The notes under the pieces are model-generated. The model had not been told where the DNA came from. It worked only from the letters and a program-made list of their open reading frames with translations, and searched no databases. A stretch of DNA of 64,000 bases, from positions 1 through 64,000 of the forward strand of contig JACRED010000035.1 in assembly GCA_016218415.1 (NCBI GenBank). Reading direction: 5' to 3'. Within the stretch, counting starts at the first letter, position 1, and the number at the start of each line of letters is the position of its first letter. Source of the DNA: Nitrosomonadales bacterium (GTDB lineage Bacteria > Pseudomonadota > Gammaproteobacteria > Burkholderiales > Gallionellaceae). Positions 49,193 through 58,620 of this stretch are shown piece after piece. A program made the translations under genes and the position numbers.

Positions 49193-49668
49193 GGCTGCAC
49201 TCCTTTATTAGCAACAAAGGATTCATTTCTAAGATCGATCAATACAATTCCTTTAGGTAAGCCCGTATGACGGTCGGTTTGGAAAAAATCTATAAACGTT
49301 TTGCCCGGAGAGGCGAGAAATCCAAAAGGAAACAATTCGCCTTTGAATTTGATCTTTTGGTTTTGCCGTTTATTCGTGAAATCCAAAAAGACGGGGTCCA
49401 ACAAAGTTGGATTAACACCAGTTGGATCCCAGCACGCATCGTAATCGCTAGGACAAGGTTTACCTGTAACGTAGCTGCCATCCAAATATAAAAGCGGACA
49501 TCCGGCAGCAGAAAGCTTTTCCGCTGCTGCCACCAAGCCCGCAAATAATTCCCTTCGGTACAGCGTTGTCGCAAAAGTAGCTTCTACCTCCGCAAGAGAT
49601 GCAGAGTGAATTCCAGGTGGCAGAACTTTCCAAGGACTGGAAGCAAGGTCTTCAAGATTGGGTATCAT
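49189..49668 (-). CDS. Nucleotidyltransferase-fold protein (DUF6932-like)
   Basis: A 159-residue protein. The sequence LLYLDGSYVTGKPCPSDYDACWD near residues 50-72 is the nucleotidyltransferase signature: a GS dipeptide, then DxD. The C-terminal part has GELFPFGFLASPGKTFIDFFQTDRHTG. It resembles MNT-type antitoxins and the DUF6932 group. The ATG at 49668 is chosen although no ribosome-binding site is present, because a promoter places the transcript start on it. It is first in the three-gene operon with ImmA/IrrE and the beta protein. It may modify a partner by adding nucleotides. Confidence 0.8.
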   Translation of the reverse strand: MIPNLEDLASSPWKVLPPGIHSASLAEVEATFATTLYRRELFAGLVAAAEKLSAAGCPLLYLDGSYVTGKPCPSDYDACWDPTGVNPTLLDPVFLDFTNKRQNQKIKFKGELFPFGFLASPGKTFIDFFQTDRHTGLPKGIVLIDLRNESFVANKGVQP

Positions 49669-49670
49669 GG

Positions 49671-49703
49671 CACAACAATAATGTTGTGTTGCTGTTAAGT
49701 CAA
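49671..49703 (-). promoter_or_regulatory. Promoter and operator of the nucleotidyltransferase operon, probably leaderless
   Basis: On the minus strand: TTGACT (49703-49698), a 17-base spacer, TATTGT (49680-49675). The palindrome CACAACA-ATAA-TGTTGTG (49671-49688) covers the -10 box. The predicted start base is the A of the ATG at 49668. Confidence 0.75.
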
Positions 49704-49913
49704 GGTATTTATGATATTTATTTAATGAAATTATTATGAATAGGTTAAAGGTGGCATCGCAATATTCCTCAGCGCCACCCATTTAACGAATCAACAATCA
49801 GTAATAATCAGAGAAAGGAACTAAACGGACCAGGCACGGATTTCCCCGGATTTTTACAAGATGCGCTCACCCCCGGTATTGCTGAGGGGTGGCAAACCGA
49901 GATGGGTTTGTGC

Positions 49914-50633
49914 TCAGTGCAGCGTAGTCGGCGCGCCGCAACACTTCTTGAACTTCTTGCCGGAGCCGCAAGGGCAAGCCTCGTTGCGGCCGGTCTTGTT
50001 GCTGGTGACCGGCATGCCTCCCGGTTGTGCCATGCGTTCATCGGTCGCCGCTTCGCGCTGTTCGCGGAAGTATTCGTGCAGCATCGATACCCTTTCCGCG
50101 ATGGACTCGTAGGCGCCCTGTGTGGCGCGCTTCATGTCCTTGCTCTTTTTCAGCAGATCCCAACCCGCTTCAGTGCCCAGCAACACCATCGGTGAAACCA
50201 GTTCGGGGCGATCATTGAACACCGCATCCCACGGTTCGTTGAACACGGTCGCCCCGAGCATGAAGCCCATGCACCATCCTTCCGCATCGAAGAACTCGCT
50301 GCCGTCTTCCTGTGCCAGTGTGAAGAACAGCGGCTCGTACTGGTCGCTCTCTATCGCTTCCAGTACGCTGTTGTAGTGGCGCATGATCAGGCCGAGGATG
50401 CGGTTGCCGGTATCCATGGTCGTGAATAAGGGCTCGTTCACACCTTTTTCGGAGTCCCATATCCAGCGAAAATATTCGCTGGGCTTGATGAGCTGGGGAT
50501 GCAACACCAGTGAGGCGAAGAAACCGTCCAGCATCGAGATGTCCATCGCGTTTTCCGGCATGTCGTCCGATAACAGGAAATTATCCAGCTCGTCGAGCTC
50601 GTTGTCGTTCAGCGCTTGCGGGGTGTTATGCAT
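49914..50633 (-). CDS. YecA/UPF0149-family protein with SEC-C zinc motif
   Basis: A 239-residue protein. The UPF0149 domain covers residues 8-185 (LDELDNFLLSDDMPENAMDISMLDGFFASLVLHPQLIKPSEYFRWIW). A C-terminal SEC-C motif is NEACPCGSGKKFKKCCGA, a zinc-binding tail shared with SecA. Members bind ribosomes or assist protein export; the precise role is unclear. Monocistronic, with 245 bases of mostly empty sequence to the preceding operon. Confidence 0.93.
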   Translation of the reverse strand: MHNTPQALNDNELDELDNFLLSDDMPENAMDISMLDGFFASLVLHPQLIKPSEYFRWIWDSEKGVNEPLFTTMDTGNRILGLIMRHYNSVLEAIESDQYEPLFFTLAQEDGSEFFDAEGWCMGFMLGATVFNEPWDAVFNDRPELVSPMVLLGTEAGWDLLKKSKDMKRATQGAYESIAERVSMLHEYFREQREAATDERMAQPGGMPVTSNKTGRNEACPCGSGKKFKKCCGAPTTLH

Positions 50634-50682
50634 GATAGTCTCGCCTGGAAATAAGCTGGTGTGAGGTGGCGCGAAAAATAGT

Positions 50683-51102
50683 TTAGCCGCGCGTGTTCGA
50701 CTGCGTATCGAAACGGGTCAGGTCAACCAGCGGCGCAGGCTGCCAGCCCGGCTTACTGTGCTCGGCGACGACGTTGGTGAAGATGCCGCCGCGCACATAG
50801 AACTTGGCGGTCAGGCGCATGAAGCGCGGGTGGGTGGCGGCGACTAGGTCGTCGAGGATGCGGTTGGTGACGTCCTCGTGGAAATGCCCTTCGTTGCGGA
50901 ACGACCACATGTAGAGCTTGAGGCTTTTCAGCTCGACACAATGCTGGTCGGCGATGTAGTCGAGGATCAGCGTGGCGAAGTCGGGCTGGCCGGTCTTGGG
51001 GCACAGACAAGTGAACTCCGGGATCTCCATATGGATGTGGTAATCCCTTGCGGGCTGCGGATTGGGGAAGGTTTCCAGTATTTTCGAGGGTTGTGTCGTC
51101 AT
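50683..51102 (-). CDS. queF: NADPH-dependent 7-cyano-7-deazaguanine reductase
   Basis: A 139-residue short-form QueF, which makes preQ1 for queuosine in tRNA. The catalytic cysteine is in [15 protein letters not shown] near residue 32. The NADPH-binding signature [26 protein letters not shown] follows near 57-82. Length and motifs match the unimodular type. Divergent from smc. Confidence 0.96.
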   Translation of the reverse strand: MTTQPSKILETFPNPQPARDYHIHMEIPEFTCLCPKTGQPDFATLILDYIADQHCVELKSLKLYMWSFRNEGHFHEDVTNRILDDLVAATHPRFMRLTAKFYVRGGIFTNVVAEHSKPGWQPAPLVDLTRFDTQSNTRG

Positions 51103-51163
51103 TTTGTGCCAGCTTCCGCTTCGGTTAGAATAGGCGCAATTATAACGTTAAGACTGTCTCCAA

Positions 51164-54100
51164 TTGCGTCTCTCCCAGATCAAGTTAGCCGGTTTCAAAT
51201 CCTTCGTCGATCCCACGCACATCGCGCTGCCGGGGCAGATCGTGGGCGTGGTCGGCCCGAACGGCTGTGGCAAGTCGAACGTGATCGACGCGCTGCGCTG
51301 GGTGCTGGGCGAATCCAAGGCTTCCGCGCTGCGCGGCGAGACCATGCAGGATGTGATCTTCAACGGCTCCAGCAAGCGCAAGCCGGTATCGCGCGCCAGC
51401 GTGGAACTGGTATTCGACAACTCGCTGGGCAAGGCTGCCGGGCAGTGGTCGAGCTACGCGGAAATCTCGATCAAGCGCGTGCTGCAGCGCGACGGCGATT
51501 CCAGCTACCACATCAACAACCAGCACGTGCGGCGCAAGGACATCACCGACATCTTCCTCGGCACCGGGCTGGGGGCGCGCGCCTACGCGATCATCGAACA
51601 GGGCATGATCTCGCGCATCATCGAGGCCAAACCGGAAGAGCTGCGCATCTTCCTCGAGGAAGCGGCGGGCGTTTCAAAATACCGCGACCGCAGGCGCGAG
51701 ACCGAATTGCGCATCGGCGACACGCGCGACAACCTGCTGCGCGTTAGCGACATTTTGCAGGAACTGGAAAAACAACTGGTGCATCTGGGCGCGCAGGCCG
51801 AAGTGGCAAAACAATACCGCGCGCTGGAAACGCAGCGCGATACCACGCAGCGCCTGTTCTGGCTGGTGAAAAAGCAGGAAGCCGAAGCGCAGCGCGTGCG
51901 CTATGCGCAGTCCACCGAAAAGACCCGCAACGAGCTGGAAGCCGAAACCGCGCGCCTGCGCGACATCGAGAGCCAACTGGAAACTGCGCGCAGCGGGCAT
52001 TACCAGCTTTCCGACACTCTCCACGTCAAGCAGGGCGAGCTGTACACCGCGAATGCCGAGATCGCGCGGCTGGAACAGCATATCAAGCACGTTGCCGACC
52101 AGCGCCAGCGCATGACGCAGCAACTTGCCAACACCGAGAAGCAGATCGAGCAGCAGAAGCACCAGCGCCAGGGCGTACACACGCTGCTGGAGCATTGGCA
52201 GCGCCAGCAGGAAGGCGCCGGAACCAAGGTTGCCGAGGCCGAGCAGGTTGCGGCAAGCGAAGGGGAGAAGCTGCCGCAGGCCGAAGACGCCGCGCGCGCC
52301 GCGCAGGACAGACACAACGCATTGCAGCGCGAACAACTGCAATTGCAGCAGCAACTGCAATTGGCCGACACGCAGCGCGCCAATCTGCAACGCAATATCC
52401 AGCAAATGGAGTCGCGCCGTTCGCGCCTGCTGCTGGAAAAGGACAATCTGCCGGGCGCCGACAGCGGCGCACTACAGCAGGCACAGCAGCAGGTGGCCGA
52501 ACTCGAAATGGAACGCGCCGAACAGGTCGAGAAGCTGGCGCAGTTGCAGGAGCAATTGCCGCAGGCGGATACGCAGCGCCGCAACCAGCGCGAATCGCTA
52601 CAACAGCAGGAGCGAATACTGGCGCAGACCGAGGCGCGCCTGCACGCATTGCAGCAGTTGCAGCGCCAGATCGACAGCGACAAGAACCTGAACGCCTGGC
52701 TGCAACAGCACCAACTGGATACCTTGCCGCGCCTGTGGCAGGCGATACGCATCGAGAACGGCTGGGAAGACGCGCTGGAAGCCGTGTTGCGCGAGCGCCT
52801 GAACGCGCTGGCCCTGCCGTCGCTGGATGCGGCTGCCGCGTGGAGCGATGCGCCGCCGGCAAAGATCGCGATGTATTCGCCATCCGGCAATGGGCAGACT
52901 CATAACACTGTCGCACAGTGGAAGCCGTTGCTGGACTACGTGCAATGCACGGATGCGCAAGCACTGCCCGCGATGCGCGACTGGCTGACCAACGTGTATG
53001 CCGTGGCGGACGTTGCACAGGGTTATGCGCAACGCGCGCAATTGCCGGCGGGCGGCTGGTTCGTCACTCCGCAGGGGCATCTGGTCGGCGCGCACAGCGT
53101 GCTGTTTCACGCGCCGGACACCCAGTTGCACGGCGTACTGGCGCGGCAGCGCGAGATCGAGAAGCTTGAGCTGGAGTTGGCCGAGCAAAATCGCAATGCG
53201 GAATATTCCCGCGAGCAGGTTGCGCAGGCAGAGCAGCAGTACCAGTCCGTCGAGATGCAGATCGCGCCGCTGCGCACCGCCGGTAACGAGTTGCAGCAGC
53301 GTTTGCACGGCATGCAGATGAACATCCTCAAGCTCACCCAGGCGCACGAACGCAGCGTCGAGCGCGCCGCGCAGATCGGGCGCGAGATGCAGGAAGTCGC
53401 CGAGTTACTGGTCGCCGAGCAAAGCCAGCAGGGCGGCATAGACGAGCAGATGGCGAACCTGCGCGAACAGATCGCGGCTTCCTATGCGCAGGTGGACGAG
53501 GCGCATCGCCATGCCAACGCTCAGGACCTGGCTTTGCGCGAGCAGCGCAGCCGCGCGCAGCATGCGCAGCACGCGTTGCAGGAGGCGCGCTTCTTTGTCA
53601 AAACCTGCGCGGAAAAGATCGCCGATTTGCAGCACAACATCCAGCAAATCACCGAGTCGCAGGCGCAGTTCGAACTGAACCTGACGCAACTGCGCGCCGA
53701 CCTGTCGGTCAGCGAGGACGATACCGCGCAACAACAGTTGCAGACCGCGTTGCAGTCGCGTCAGGTTTGCGAGCAGGCGCTGGCCGAGGCGCGCAACATC
53801 CTGGAAAACGCCACGGTCACTATGCAAAAGCAGGAGCAGGAGCGGCTGGCCTGCGAGCACAAGCTGAACCCGCTGCGCGACAAACTCAACGAGCTGACGC
53901 TCAAGGAACAGGAAGCGCGTTTGCATTTCGAACAGTGGTCCGAGCAATTGCAGGGTATCGATGAACAGGTGCTGCTGCCGTTACTGGAGGCGGGCAACAA
54001 CAAACCGAATGTGCTGCAAAGCGAATTGAACCGGCTGAACACCGATATCGAAGCGCTGGGTGCGGTGAACCTCGCGGCGCTGGAAGAATTACAGGCGGCG

Positions 54101-54682
54101 ACCGAGCGCAAAGCCTACCTGGATGCGCAGGCGAAGGATCTGAACGAGGCGATGGCGACGCTGGAAGACGCGATACGGCGCATCGACAAGGAGTCGCGCG
54201 AGTTGCTCATGGACACCTACAACCAGGTCAACCAGCACCTGTCCGAAATGTTCCCCGTGCTATTTGGCGGCGGCGAGGCGAGACTGGTGCTGACCGGTGA
54301 AGAGATACTCGACAGCGGCGTGCAGGTGATGGCGCAGCCGCCCGGCAAGAAGAACAGCACGATCCACCTGATGTCGGGCGGGGAAAAAGCGCTGACCGCC
54401 ATCGCGCTGGTGTTTTCGCTGTTCCAGCTCAATCCCGCGCCGTTCTGCCTGCTCGACGAGGTGGACGCGCCGCTGGACGACACCAACACCGAGCGGCTGT
54501 GCGCGCTGATCCAGAAGATGGCGCAACACACCCAGTTCATCTTCATCAGCCACAACAAGATCACGATGGAGATGGCCAAGCAGCTGGTCGGCGTGACGAT
54601 GCAGGAGAAGGGCGTGTCCAAGGTGGTGGCGGTGGACATCGAGGAAGCCTTGCGGATGCGCGAGGAAACGGTGGCCGCGTAA
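51164..54682 (+). CDS. smc: Chromosome segregation ATPase SMC
   Basis: A 1172-residue SMC protein. The head half 1 has Walker A GPNGCGKS at residues 31-38. Two long coiled coils (about 170-500 and 660-1010) flank a hinge near 510-660 (LNAWLQQHQLDTLPRLWQAIRI). Head half 2 has the signature MSGGEKALTAIAL and Walker B FCLLDEVDAPLDD. The start is a TTG, giving MRLSQIKLAGFKSFVDPTHI, the standard N-terminus. With ScpA and ScpB, not in this window, it condenses the chromosome. Confidence 0.97.
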   Translation: MRLSQIKLAGFKSFVDPTHIALPGQIVGVVGPNGCGKSNVIDALRWVLGESKASALRGETMQDVIFNGSSKRKPVSRASVELVFDNSLGKAAGQWSSYAEISIKRVLQRDGDSSYHINNQHVRRKDITDIFLGTGLGARAYAIIEQGMISRIIEAKPEELRIFLEEAAGVSKYRDRRRETELRIGDTRDNLLRVSDILQELEKQLVHLGAQAEVAKQYRALETQRDTTQRLFWLVKKQEAEAQRVRYAQSTEKTRNELEAETARLRDIESQLETARSGHYQLSDTLHVKQGELYTANAEIARLEQHIKHVADQRQRMTQQLANTEKQIEQQKHQRQGVHTLLEHWQRQQEGAGTKVAEAEQVAASEGEKLPQAEDAARAAQDRHNALQREQLQLQQQLQLADTQRANLQRNIQQMESRRSRLLLEKDNLPGADSGALQQAQQQVAELEMERAEQVEKLAQLQEQLPQADTQRRNQRESLQQQERILAQTEARLHALQQLQRQIDSDKNLNAWLQQHQLDTLPRLWQAIRIENGWEDALEAVLRERLNALALPSLDAAAAWSDAPPAKIAMYSPSGNGQTHNTVAQWKPLLDYVQCTDAQALPAMRDWLTNVYAVADVAQGYAQRAQLPAGGWFVTPQGHLVGAHSVLFHAPDTQLHGVLARQREIEKLELELAEQNRNAEYSREQVAQAEQQYQSVEMQIAPLRTAGNELQQRLHGMQMNILKLTQAHERSVERAAQIGREMQEVAELLVAEQSQQGGIDEQMANLREQIAASYAQVDEAHRHANAQDLALREQRSRAQHAQHALQEARFFVKTCAEKIADLQHNIQQITESQAQFELNLTQLRADLSVSEDDTAQQQLQTALQSRQVCEQALAEARNILENATVTMQKQEQERLACEHKLNPLRDKLNELTLKEQEARLHFEQWSEQLQGIDEQVLLPLLEAGNNKPNVLQSELNRLNTDIEALGAVNLAALEELQAATERKAYLDAQAKDLNEAMATLEDAIRRIDKESRELLMDTYNQVNQHLSEMFPVLFGGGEARLVLTGEEILDSGVQVMAQPPGKKNSTIHLMSGGEKALTAIALVFSLFQLNPAPFCLLDEVDAPLDDTNTERLCALIQKMAQHTQFIFISHNKITMEMAKQLVGVTMQEKGVSKVVAVDIEEALRMREETVAA

Positions 54683-54760
54683 CGCATTTATCCGGATAGC
54701 ATCCGGTTTCCGGTGGTACCCGAAGGCCGGTCTGCTACCCTGCCATATTTGAAACGAAGG

Positions 54761-57700
54761 TTATTGGCGTGCAGCGCGTAACCACGGGCTGTCTATCATC
54801 CCGCCGATTTTCAGATCGACAGGCCCCATGCTTTCCTGTAAGGATAATCTGGCATTAATACTTCCGGACAACTGGCGCTTTTCGATATCCAGCTCGGCGG
54901 ATGCATTCAATACATCGGTGGTGATCTTCACTTGCCTGAAATGATAGGCGTTGTTGGCGAACGCAATGGCACCTGAGAAATCCTTGAAATGCGTCCTGCC
55001 GCCGGGCAGATGATCCTTGCTCTTCAGGCGCGCGGTTTCGACGATATCCATGCCGTTGATCGTTCCACCGCTGGCCGTGAAGTTGCCGTCCAGCACTGCG
55101 GAATTCGCCAGCCCGGCCAGGTCTGACGATGTCATTTTGAAGTGCGCCAGACCGGCGACATTCCCGTCCAGCAGGCTGTTCAGTTGTTTCATTGCGATGG
55201 TTTTTGCAGTGAGCGTTCCCTGTGCCCGCCAGCCGGAACGCCAATTGATGCTGGCATTTCCTTGCAGAGCGCCTTCTGCAATCCGGGCGTCGTAATCGCT
55301 GATGATCAGCTCGTTATTGTTCAGTTCGCCTTTCGCATTCAGATCGTCGAATACCCAGTTGGGCAACAGCGGCAACGCGCTGCCGTGCACCGATATGGCG
55401 ATTTGCAGCTTGTCCTCGGGCGTGACATTGATGCCCAGCGTATATTTTCCCGAGTTCGCGCGCAGATTTGCTTGGGTGAATTTGCTGGCCGGATTGAAAT
55501 TGATTTCTCCTTCTATGCCGGTCAATTCAAAGGCGTCCGCATCCAGTGTCCCCTGGCTGATTACCATGCGACCGACCGGATACTGGCTGTTGGCGGCCAG
55601 TTTCTGCAACCATGCGGAGACATTCTGTAATCCTTTGCCGCTGACCTTCACGTTTTGCATCACGACGCTGTCTATGGGTTTTTTCTCGTCAAACAGACCC
55701 GAGAAGGAAAAATTCAGTTGCGCCTGTGCCGCCTGGAATTGTTTGACTTCCCCGATATAAACCTCGCCCAGATCCAGACGGGGTGTGGGCAGTATCCTTC
55801 CCGACAGATATCCGATATGGACAGGCTGATTGATGCTTTCGGACAGCATTTTCTCGACCTTGGGCATGTAGTCGCGCATCGGCATGAAGTAGGGAACGGC
55901 AAACAATGCAGCCATCAGCAACACCAGCAGGACGATGCCCAGTTTGAGCATCAGACCCACAAGTTTTCCCCAGGCAAACGGCTTGCGGCTTACTCGCGCT
56001 ATCGGGGCGACAGGCGTCTTTTCGGCAGCAGGGTGTTCGGGTTGATGCAGGACTCTCTCGGCATTGGCCTTGGCTGCTTCCAGTGCACGCTGTTCGGCTT
56101 CAGCCCAGACCTTGGCTTGTTCATCTGCCAGTTTTTTGGCCTGCGCTTCTGCCGCTATGCGCTCTTCGGCGGGGATGTGCTCCGGCTCTGCGCGTTTGGG
56201 CTGCGCATGGTCGGGTTTGTGCACGGCCGGTTTGTTGGTTGTGGGTGGAGGTGGTGCAGGCTGCCCCGCTGTGATGTGTGCGGCGTCGCCTGGATGTTGA
56301 GCGGGGGCGGCTTGATGATCCGGGACCTGGTTTTTCTGTGCTTCAACAACTGGCTGCGGTGCATCGACCTGGAACGAATCAAAAGAAAACGAATCCGGTT
56401 TTTTTGCGTGAACCGTTCCGGGAGCTTCCGCGCTCCCGGTTGATTTCTCACTGGGTGCGGTGTGTGTTTGGGGGGCGTCGACTTGAAACGCGTCGAAAGC
56501 GAATGCGCCAGGCTTGCCTGCGGGCGCGGCGGCGGCACCCACTGCGGGTTGAAAGGCGGCCTGCTGACTGGCCAGTGTTGCAGCATCGGCATGTGCCTGG
56601 GCGGCTTCCTGCTCCTTGGCAGTGTGTTCTGCGGCAATGTGTGCTGCCTTTTCTTCTTCAGCCTTCATGCGGGCAAGTGCCCTGGTTTCTGCTTCCAAGC
56701 GTGCCTTGGCTTCCAGTTCCGCTCTTGTTTTTGCCGCTTCCAGTTCCGCCTGCATTTCTGCTGCTTCCCGTTCGGCCTTGATGCGAGCGGCTTCGGCCTG
56801 CTGCCGTTCCATGGCGACAGCTTCCAGACGCAGTTTTTCCTCGTGCTCGGCTTTCAACCGAGCCGCCGCCATTTCTTCGTGCAGCCGCTGGGCCTCTTGC
56901 TCCGCTTTTAATCGGGCGGCTTCCTCCTCCGCCTTGGCGCGGCGCGCTGACTCTTCACGGAGTCTGGCAGCCTCCTGCTCCGCCTTGTGCAGGATAGCCG
57001 CAGCTTCCTGCTGGGCTTTAATTTTGGCTTCTTCGCGTTCCCGTCGGGCTTTTGCGTCGGCTTCCTGTTGGGCCTTTAATTCGGCTTCTTCGCGTTCCCG
57101 TCGGGCTTTGGCCTCAGCTTCCTGTTGAGCCTTTAATTTGGCCTCTTCGAGTTCCCGCTTTGCTTTGGCCTCGGCTTCCTGCTGAGCTTTTAATCTGGAG
57201 GCTTCCTGCTCCGCTTTTAAACGCGCGACTTCCTCAGCCTTGGCGCGCCGCACCGACTCTTCACGGAGTCTGGCAGCTTCCTGCTCCGCTTGGTGAAGGA
57301 TGGCTGCAGCTTCCTGTTGAGCTTTCAGCTTTGCGGCTTCGAGTTCCTGCTTCGCTTTGGCCTCGGCTTCCTGCTGCGCTTTCAGCTTTGCGGCTTCGAG
57401 TTCCTGCTTCGCTTTGGCCTCGGCTTCCTGCTGCGCTTTCAGTTTTGCGGCTTCGAGTTCCTGTTTCGCTTTGGCCTCGGCTTCCTGCTGCGCTTTCAGT
57501 TTTGCGGCTTCGAGTTCCTGCTTCGCTTTGGCTTCGGCTTCCTGCTGCGCTTTCAGTTTTGCTGCTTCGAGAGCCTGCCTGGCTTTGGCCTCTGCTTCCT
57601 GTTGAGCTTTCAGCTTTGCGGCTTCGAGCTCCAGTTTCGCTTTGGCTTCAGCTTCCTGCCAGGCTTTTAATTTGGCAGCTTCCAGTTCCTGCTTTGCTTT

Positions 57701-58129
57701 GGCCTCGGCCTCTACCTTCATTTTTTCTGTGTTTGCTGCGGCCTTGTGTGGGTCGGCAGTCTGCGATTGTGGTGGCGTGGCGCTAAATCCAGACATGAAA
57801 TCCAGCTCGCCCCCATCATCATCGACCGCTTGGGCTTTTTGCGGGGTGGCCATTTTGAGGGGAGCTGACATCTTGGGGGGGGTAGATATTTTCGGAGCGA
57901 TATGAACCCTGGTTGTATCCTGAACGAACCCACCCTTTTCCAGTTCCTGAAACAATGCGTCCAGATTGGCGCGCAGGCTGGGCGCCACACGCTTGCTGAT
58001 TTCGCCAAAAGTGGCTGCCCCATCCACCATCAGCAAAGCGCGCTTCACATCGCCGGCCAAGTGCGTAGTTTTGCTATGCGCCTCATCCTCGCCCTTGCTG
58101 GTCCTGACAAAAATCGCCTTGTTATCCAT
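54761..58129 (-). CDS. Large AsmA-like protein with long alanine/lysine/glutamate coiled coil
   Basis: A 1122-residue protein in three parts. Residues 1-100 are a soluble domain (DEAHSKTTHLAGDVKRALLMVDGAATFGEISKRVAPSLRANLDALFQELEKGGFVQ) that looks like a winged helix. Residues about 136-510 are a highly charged coiled coil with 19-residue repeats. A proline-rich linker follows, then one membrane helix near 722-746 (LVGLMLKLGIVLLVLLMAALFAVPYF) and an AsmA-type C-terminal domain (LSESINQPVHIGYLSGRILPTPRLDLGEVYIGE and repeated beta strands). AsmA proteins tend to bridge or transport lipids in the envelope. The cytoplasmic coiled coil is exceptional for the family. Confidence 0.85.
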   Translation of the reverse strand: MDNKAIFVRTSKGEDEAHSKTTHLAGDVKRALLMVDGAATFGEISKRVAPSLRANLDALFQELEKGGFVQDTTRVHIAPKISTPPKMSAPLKMATPQKAQAVDDDGGELDFMSGFSATPPQSQTADPHKAAANTEKMKVEAEAKAKQELEAAKLKAWQEAEAKAKLELEAAKLKAQQEAEAKARQALEAAKLKAQQEAEAKAKQELEAAKLKAQQEAEAKAKQELEAAKLKAQQEAEAKAKQELEAAKLKAQQEAEAKAKQELEAAKLKAQQEAAAILHQAEQEAARLREESVRRAKAEEVARLKAEQEASRLKAQQEAEAKAKRELEEAKLKAQQEAEAKARREREEAELKAQQEADAKARREREEAKIKAQQEAAAILHKAEQEAARLREESARRAKAEEEAARLKAEQEAQRLHEEMAAARLKAEHEEKLRLEAVAMERQQAEAARIKAEREAAEMQAELEAAKTRAELEAKARLEAETRALARMKAEEEKAAHIAAEHTAKEQEAAQAHADAATLASQQAAFQPAVGAAAAPAGKPGAFAFDAFQVDAPQTHTAPSEKSTGSAEAPGTVHAKKPDSFSFDSFQVDAPQPVVEAQKNQVPDHQAAPAQHPGDAAHITAGQPAPPPPTTNKPAVHKPDHAQPKRAEPEHIPAEERIAAEAQAKKLADEQAKVWAEAEQRALEAAKANAERVLHQPEHPAAEKTPVAPIARVSRKPFAWGKLVGLMLKLGIVLLVLLMAALFAVPYFMPMRDYMPKVEKMLSESINQPVHIGYLSGRILPTPRLDLGEVYIGEVKQFQAAQAQLNFSFSGLFDEKKPIDSVVMQNVKVSGKGLQNVSAWLQKLAANSQYPVGRMVISQGTLDADAFELTGIEGEINFNPASKFTQANLRANSGKYTLGINVTPEDKLQIAISVHGSALPLLPNWVFDDLNAKGELNNNELIISDYDARIAEGALQGNASINWRSGWRAQGTLTAKTIAMKQLNSLLDGNVAGLAHFKMTSSDLAGLANSAVLDGNFTASGGTINGMDIVETARLKSKDHLPGGRTHFKDFSGAIAFANNAYHFRQVKITTDVLNASAELDIEKRQLSGSINARLSLQESMGPVDLKIGGMIDSPWLRAARQ
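57311..57709. repeat. Seven tandem 57-base repeats coding 19-residue coiled-coil units
   Basis: Units begin with TTCCTG at 57311, 57368, 57425, 57482, 57539, 57596 and 57653, exactly 57 bases apart. Each codes for a unit like EAEAKAKQELEAAKLKAQQ. The first four are nearly identical in DNA, pointing to recent duplication. More divergent versions continue to about 56880. Confidence 0.93.
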
Positions 58130-58350
58130 GCTTCATTCTAACTGATAGTGTGATCGGTTTGTAATTGTAAATCACCCCGTTACGCTGCTCCGGTATGAAC
58201 TGCTGCCGGCAACCGCAGCATGAGCATAATTGCCGGTAGACGGATCAATCAAAGACCAAGCAATTATATTTTGCGTCCGCACACTCGCCAAGCACAGTTG
58301 GGGCCCGGTCTTAATTTTGGGTTGGGCGCGCCTCGCTTTGTGCGAAGAGG

Positions 58351-58379
58351 TTGATATGGTATGCCGCTTCATGGATAAT
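58351..58379 (+). promoter_or_regulatory. Promoter of tRNA-Leu
   Basis: TTGATA (58351-58356), a spacer of exactly 17 bases, GATAAT (58374-58379). The predicted start is about 10 bases before the tRNA. The stretch 58130-58350 between this and the AsmA-like gene holds no recognisable gene. Confidence 0.8.
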
Positions 58380-58395
58380 GCGCCCCCTTAAGCAA

Positions 58396-58482
58396 GCCGG
58401 GGTGATGGAACTGGTAGACGTGCCGGACTCAAAATCCGGTGCCAGAGATGGCGTGGGGGTTCGAGTCCCCCCCCCGGCACCA
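58396..58482 (+). tRNA. tRNA-Leu (anticodon CAA)
   Basis: An 87-base gene. The acceptor stem GCCGGGG pairs with CCCCGGC and CCA is encoded. The anticodon loop CTCAAAA lies between CCGGA and TCCGG, giving CAA. A long variable arm (GTGCCAGAGATGGCGT) and the T-loop TTCGAGT fit a class II leucine tRNA. It serves as attachment site for the element that follows. Confidence 0.97.
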
Positions 58483-58620
58483 CGCAGCAGGTTACCGCAA
58501 ACCAGCGGAGACCAACACAGACAGGCCATTCCAGCGTTTTTCTGTTTTTTCACACAAGTCTAGTTTTAGTCCAAAAAGGTCTATTTCGGCCTCCGTTTGG
58601 TCACAGTTTGGTCACGATTT

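Noticed and set aside
56880-57709. Possible CRISPR array, considered because of the Cas6-like gene
   Set aside because: The 57-base units are contiguous without spacers, stay in the frame of a large protein and encode coiled coil. No direct repeats with unique spacers were found elsewhere in the window.
57052-57786. Long leucine/proline-rich frame opposite the coiled-coil repeats
   Set aside because: A repeat artefact: the 57-base units read in the wrong strand give periodic LPVELSALRLR-like peptides.
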